Shown in pieces: positions 58,301 through 64,000 of a stretch of 64,000 bases of DNA (within the stretch, counting starts at the first letter, position 1; each line of letters opens with the position of its first letter). The DNA is from Streblospio benedicti (taxonomy: Eukaryota; Annelida; Polychaeta; Spionida; Spionidae): NCBI GenBank assembly GCA_019095985.1, contig CM032666.1, forward strand, positions 13,514,516-13,578,515, written 5' to 3'. The position numbers were made by a program, and so were the translations under genes. The notes beneath the pieces were generated by a model. That model searched no databases. It was not told where the DNA came from and saw only the letters and a list, made by a program, of their open reading frames with translations.

Positions 58301-61300
58301 TAGACATTTCAGAAATTCATCATATTTTGTTTTGTATCCAAGGAAATAACAAAAATGGTCTACCAAGGAAGAGAAAGATCCTCAGGGTAAAAACAACAGA
58401 AAAAGAGCTAAATATAATGATCGCCCACAAATTTTAGCAGGAATCCTTATACCCAGAGGGGATTCTAATCCCATGTTTATAATTTCTTTTTAATAAAAGC
58501 AAATTTGTCGCATTTATAGGAAGTTGGAAGGAAATCTGGTGTGACGCAGACGGAATATTTTTCAAAGCTCAGACATGATCTGCCAGGAAACGTGGAAGGA
58601 AGTAGCACGGATCATCTGATTTGAATATAAGTATTTTTGACAGAACGACTGCTGTGCGTATTTTCATACTTTCAAAACTTGCAGAAAAACTATCTGGTGA
58701 CATGAACAAAATGGAAAATTGAATGAAACTTTCCTCGTCTCACATTATTTAGCACACTAAATTTTAAAGTGAAAATCTACTGCTTGCAAGCATTTGTTCT
58801 CAAGTTTGTAATGTAGAAAACATAGGGCTTTATATTATTCCTTGTTTCATCTCACATCAGGTTTAAAAGTGCATACACAAATAAGAAAGAAACCATTAAC
58901 CATAAACTTACTAGCCAATCGTCATATTCAAATTCCAGTTTACATAAAAATATGAAACTGAAATAAAACTATATAAGCTAAATAATGTAATATTACCAGC
59001 ATCATACAGTGCCAGCTGTGAGCTATCATAAATGATAGATGATTAGTGTCTACTGGTGGTCACTACAATCAGCTGCCTGGTCAGCGACTCAGCATGCTGA
59101 CCACGTCCTGTGGTCAACTCAACTCTCAACTCATCACTGGTCAATTTGAATTCAACTGCCAAATTCATTTCACCAGATGTGATAACTTTTGCATCTATCA
59201 CTAACTAAACTGTTTGATTACTAATTCGTCTGAAACTAACATTTTTTGTCTTATTTCATAGATTAAATGAAATATTGCATGTATTCAGTTCATACATGTA
59301 AAAAATGAAGACTTTAATCATAGAAAAAAGTAACTTACATTGTAAAGTTGAATATAATGATATATTCATTTGCTAATTGATGCTAATACATTTGGATCTC
59401 GTCCTGATGTTGTTTACATTGCTCGCCAACTTATGTATGTGTATTTACAACGAACAAACAAAAACATAATTTCTTTCCCCTTGAACAATGTTGAGAACAG
59501 GGACGGTTAGGAAGCAGCAGAACAATCGAGTGTCACTAAAACACAAACAATGTGTTTGTATTCTCTGCGCAAAGTTCATGAGATCTGCTTCTAACATGTT
59601 CAATGTCATACACTAATGGATCAATGGGATTTTGTCCTATCTTCCCGGATATTGAGTAGTTTTTCAGTTCTTTTAGTACACTTCCAAGGCCCATTCAACA
59701 CGCAGAAATGTGTTTCATATGGAATGCATTGCTGAACAATAACCAAGCTTTAAACAAGTACATTTTGTTTACAATACTGCATGTACTACCCAGTATTTCC
59801 AGAAAATGCACTACCGGGTATTTCCAAGAATGTGTTAAAAACACAGCCGCAGTACTTATCTTATCAGCAATTTTCCAGGTAATGTGGCAGTCATTACTAG
59901 ACAAATCCAGGTCACTAGCACAGCCTTTGTCATCAGGTTCTGCAGGCTTATCATCCAAGTGTGTTGGTTTAGTGACAGAGGCTACATATGGTGTCTGGTT
60001 AATACACCTGGGCAACAATGTACACATCCTTGTACAATATCAACAAACATTGTTCTGCATGCAGGTCACAGAAACGTGAGCTTGACCGTTACATGATAGA
60101 GGAAAACAGAGAGTAGTTTTTCACACTTGTGCTTTCATAGGAAACTTTTTTGAGTTCAAATGATGCTAATTTTAACATTGATTAATCTATGTATGCTAAC
60201 TTTAGAGCAATATCTAAGATCTCGAATACATTAAATAAGGCAGCTACTTGTTATCACAAGCTGTTAAAATTGAGCTTGGCAACTACAAATTTAAAGTAAA
60301 ACTCCACAAATAGCTCTCAACAAGATGAAACCTCAAGGCCTAAAAACAAGACCATATTGCCATGCTGCGCAGTTCCCAATATCAACAAACTCTACAACTT
60401 CACAATTATTCATGAATCCATATCTTGAAAAAGACCAATTAGCCCAAGTTTAGCTGCAGTTTTATGTAGACCACCTTGCAGCAAGGCTAACATTCTTCCC
60501 ACTCAAGGAAACTACATACATCAAACTCTCTCTAAAAAGACCACCTCTAAAAAGAAACCTCATTTCAAAATCACAGCTTTTTTCAACCAGTTTTTCGCAT
60601 GCCATTCAAAACACAACCTGCATAATAAACAATCTCTCTAATTTGACCACTTAGCCACTACTTAAAAGGTTGTTCTATTAGCTAGGTTGTATTGCACTTT
60701 GAAGGCTGCACACCAGGCTGTGTTGTGACTGGTGTGAGTCAGTGCATTCACCGCATCTAACAGATTGAAAGATACGGCCGGGTGACTGGCTTTTTTACTG
60801 TTTTTTACACCTCGTACTCATTGCCGTTCAGACAAGTTAAATTGAAGCAGCGAGAGACATAATGGCTACCGTGATTTTTCTAGATTACCTGATGCCTAGC
60901 CTATAGAATGGTTCATTGAATTATACTACTTCTTATTTGGCTAGTCTGTCAGCAATGAAGCGTGCCATGGTCTCTTTCAGTACAAATGCGTAAATCTAGA
61001 ACAAATTTTGTAAAAAATGTAGTCATATACAGATGAACTACTTTTAGACGTTTACCTCGTAGGATCATGAACCACCAACAATAGACTTGCACACTCCGTG
61101 TACAGAATTGATTCAAACTGGGGGACAAGGCAATGTACAAAGTTGTACACAATGATCATTGAACCACACAATGTACTGATAAAACATCTTTCAGTGTTCA
61201 AACAACATTATCAATAGCGGCACGGATCGGTAAATGCAGCTTTACAATAAACAAACAATGTCACAAATGTCAGTGGATCAAATTTACACTTGGACCCTCA

Positions 61301-63305
61301 TTTATCCTACCAGTTTGTTAACTTATGTTTCTGTATTGAAATGACAATTAAAAAATGTAAATAGTATTTTAAAAATTGAATAAAATAGGTGAAATTAATA
61401 TGTTTTATCAACCGGAGTTTGTAGTATCACTTGCATCCAAGTTTTATAGGAATCGATACTAATTAAGATTGGAACGTTTCCTCAAGATAGCTGCCTTCAT
61501 TAAAGTTGGATGTAAATCAATACCGATCTCTGATCTTTGATTGAAATGTGCAGACATTGATCTTATAGTGTGCGAAGAACCCGCAAATATTTCTACACCC
61601 CCCACTTTTTGGTTGGTGATGGAGCCAACTGAACTTTTTAATCATTAGAACTTTTTTATGATTTTACAAATCTATGAACATCCATGAGTTAAAAAGGGAA
61701 CTTTTCATATGTCAACTTTACCTTGGAATTGACCACTTTTTAAATCAATAGAACTTTTTTATGCAATTTTGACATAAAAAACGCTTATTTCTATGAAACC
61801 ATAACCAGTTTTGAGGGTAAATCAGACGGGAAACTAGCATCAATTTTGTCAATTGACACTGCTAATCCAGTGGTCAATCACCATTCTATCATGACTAAAA
61901 TCCATTTTCATGACAAATTTTATTTTAAAAATAAATCATATTATAACATTCAACATTCAAAACGTTGGAAATCTTTTGTTTGTGAGACGTCAAAATTCCT
62001 ACAGTTTTGAGCGTAATATTGTAAGTAAAATATATTATTGTTATTATGAGGATGGTTTATGGTGTTTTTGTGTCTATCCTGGATAAAAACTGTTAAAATT
62101 TCCTCGCACAGCATGAACATGCCTTCATGGCCTTACTACGCCAGCGCCGTATTGATATTGTTAGGAGGTTAGACTAGACCGCTCCCTGAATGTGTACTGT
62201 AAATTTTTTGAGCGTACAAGGGATCATTCCATCACAAAAATTAAGCAAAGGAGATTGACCAATCAGGTAATCATTTGAACGGTGATTTTTGCACGGAATG
62301 ATAGAATGAGCACATCTGAACACTGATTGTCAAATGTGTGGAACTTTTGTTACAATTTCAAAATTATCAGATACTTTTGTTAACTTCTGTAAAAGGAGCA
62401 GGAGTGTGCTATCTTCCAGCACACGAATTCAAGCAAATACCCATAATGCCATTTTTAAAATCCATATCAACAAATTGACCTGTTGTTTTAAGCATCAACA
62501 ATAAGGTCAAGAACTCCTGATGAACCAAACAGCCTCAATCAACAATTCACAGACATTTCCAACCTATCGCTGCTTTGCTGACAGAGAATAGCCTGCACGC
62601 CTCAGGGTTTAGTATTCATTGGCAGTTAAAAAACATATCGTTAAATTTTACCACCTGGCCCTGCACACTGAATAAAGGGTGTGCAGTTATTTGAACGGTT
62701 CAATTACATGCATTGATTAAAGTGCCGTGCATGCCGCCACAGATGCTTCCAAACATGTTACTTTCGCCAGAGGAAATCGATCCGCCATCTTTGATTTTTC
62801 AACAGCTGCATCTGCTTTGATCTTTAAGACTCAAATAGTAGCAGACAACTTTTGAAAAAATAAAACAAACTCGATAAATTGATCACACATCCTTCTAATT
62901 TTGTATAATTGCACGTAGATTTAAATTGCACGGGTATAATGGAATGGTTTTGCAAATTCAATGGGCACCCAAAGAATGCATGACTTTAGTTTTATCAAAA
63001 GTTGATGAATTGGAGGAGAAAAAGAACACTAAACACTATTTCAAAGACGAAGTTTCAAGCCTTAACATCACCATTGATGTCACAAGCAAGATTTCAAAGC
63101 CATATTCAATTATTATGAATGAACAAGCAGGGATACCAAGAAATAGCTATGAAAAAATGTCATGTCATCTGAACAGACCAAAGAAGATATTAAAGCTGAA
63201 GACAATTTTTTTCAGAAATGTGACCATTTTCACCAAAAAGTAGATATCAAAGTTGAAAACGTTATAAAATTTTCAGAAACTTTTTCACAAAAATGTAGTA
63301 CTCAC
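55339..63305 (-). other. CREB3L intron region with a MITE near 62 kb
   Basis: About 8 kb, possibly holding an unrecognised small exon. It contains a 22-23-base direct repeat at about 56155-56199 (ACTACTTTTTTCTxTTCCC) and a second copy of the MITE seen at 8.3 kb. A ~108-bp local duplication with GAACTTTTTTATG motifs lies near 61648 and 61752. No RNA gene recognised. Confidence 0.6.
61815..62306. mobile_element. MITE, copy 2 (same family as 8297-8683)
   Basis: It starts GAGGGTAAATCAGACG and ends GCACGGAATGATAGAATG, like copy 1, in the same orientation. It shares GTGGTCAATCAxCATTCTATC, CATGACTAAAATCCATTTT, TCATATTATAACATTCAACA and the CGTATTGATATTGT..GGAGxTTAGACTAG block. It is about 100 bp longer inside. 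Left and right flanks are unrelated to those of copy 1, which defines the element. Confidence 0.85.
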
Positions 63306-63378
63306 TTTCTGAGTAGTGATCTGGGCTTAGTGATGAGGTTGTGATGTAGTTGTGCTGAGGCTCCACTTTTATGTTCAC
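63306..63378 (-). CDS. CREB3L: CREB3L exon: SUMO-type acidic region
   Basis: A 73-nt exon between a good acceptor (CTACTTTCAG) and donor (GTGAGT), encoding VNIKVEPQHNYITTSSLSPD then HYSE plus one base. I-K-V-E-P fits the SUMO-acceptor consensus (hydrophobic-K-x-E) and corresponds to SIKTEP in human CREB3L2, upstream of the proline-rich region. It ends in phase 1. Exons encoding the N-terminal activation domain must lie beyond the window's right end. Confidence 0.75.
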
Positions 63379-64000
63379 CTGAAAGTAGTTCATCAATTTT
63401 AATAAGTTTTAATTTAGAATGAATACTATCACAGGAAAATGTATCCACTCGACCATCTGAGGCAGCCATCAAATCTGATTTACTCTTCCTATATGTATGA
63501 GCATGCTCGGTAATTATTAAGTTGTATTAAAGAACGAGAAGACTGATAACTTTTAAGTTGCACTAAAATGGTGATTGGTGAATCTTGATCCAGTATAACT
63601 TAACTTATCACACACACAGTAATTTTCACTCTTCACAATGAAGGTTTTTGATAGAAACGGATTTCATTCAAATACATCCAACACTTTGGAGATAATCGCG
63701 TATTAAATTCCGATTTTCTCATGTTTCTGAAAACAACAATAAAGTCCTCCACTCAAGTAAAGGCCCACTCTGCAAAATGAAAATTTTGTCGAGTTGACCT
63801 TTGTTTTGTTGTGACTGTTAAGATAGATAGTAACCAATTTGGTATCCAATTAGTAATCTTCTTATTTTATAATTTTATCATGTTGTTAATGTTTAATTTT
63901 GAAAAGGAACCTGTAGTATTCGAAATCGGTTATAAACTATATATAATATCTAAAATTTGAAGTTTACAGTTATTTTTTCAGCAAAACAGGTAAAAACTTT
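63379..64000 (-). other. CREB3L intron, continues past the window
   Basis: AT-rich, nothing recognised. No upstream exon of the gene is visible before the window ends. Confidence 0.6.

Noticed and set aside
59695-60079. Open frames on both strands near 59.7-60.1 kb, including an acidic minus-strand stretch (DDKPAEPDDKG)
   Set aside because: It sits where a CREB3L exon could be, but no good donor follows the acidic part, the rest of the frame is non-protein-like, and it matches no known part of the family.
62926-63243. 105-codon plus-strand open frame
   Set aside because: AT-driven composition, no recognisable domain, no splice or promoter context, and opposite to the host gene.

Overview
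This is an AT-rich stretch of animal nuclear DNA. It has introns of 1 to 9 kb, two 100-base assembly gaps (4831-4930 and 19109-19208), and many transposon and tandem-repeat fossils. The gene content fits a bilaterian invertebrate. I cannot tell from this window whether it is a deuterostome or a lophotrochozoan.

The right half (33.6-63.4 kb, minus strand) is one real host gene: an ortholog of vertebrate CREB3L1/CREB3L2 (OASIS/BBF2H7; Drosophila CrebA). It encodes an ER-membrane bZIP transcription factor released by Golgi proteolysis. Seven exons are clear and one more is tentative. They encode an acidic/SUMO-type region, a proline/serine region, the CREB3-family block before the bZIP, the basic region, the leucine zipper, the transmembrane segment and a luminal tail with a Site-1-protease motif and a C-terminal VNTT-type end. 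The five 3' exons have matching splice phases. The 5' end of the gene lies beyond 64 kb. Its 3' UTR should run leftward from 33605.

The left half (0-28.2 kb) is a graveyard of mobile and duplicated DNA. It holds the 3' part of a Gypsy-type LTR element (1-1220), a ~340-bp satellite reaching the first gap, and a broken minus-strand Gypsy element (5.85-8.22 kb) that stops at a foldback/MITE. It also has several MITEs, a possible P2X7-intracellular-domain-like exon (11.3 kb), a possible lectin exon (14.9 kb), a LINE scrap and a CpG-rich repeat. These are followed by a broken YqaJ-type nuclease gene (17.0-18.5 kb, minus), a broken protein-kinase gene (19.4-20.2 kb) with a GC-rich coding relic behind it, and a hAT-like MITE with target duplications (21.45-22.72 kb). 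Last comes a Mag/SURL-like Ty3-Gypsy element with one 1377-codon gag-pol frame that looks whole (23.17-28.17 kb).

I find no operon-like or obviously new multi-gene system. The observations most worth a second look are four. A 49-bp-arm foldback in a CREB3L intron carries a hammerhead-ribozyme-like core (52935-53052). A CREB3L exon edge with its splice acceptor has been tandemly duplicated (52255-52466). The same MITE occurs at both ends of the window (8.3 and 61.8 kb). A cluster of AACYGGTT-like motifs lies in the expected CREB3L 3' UTR (32.58-32.77 kb).
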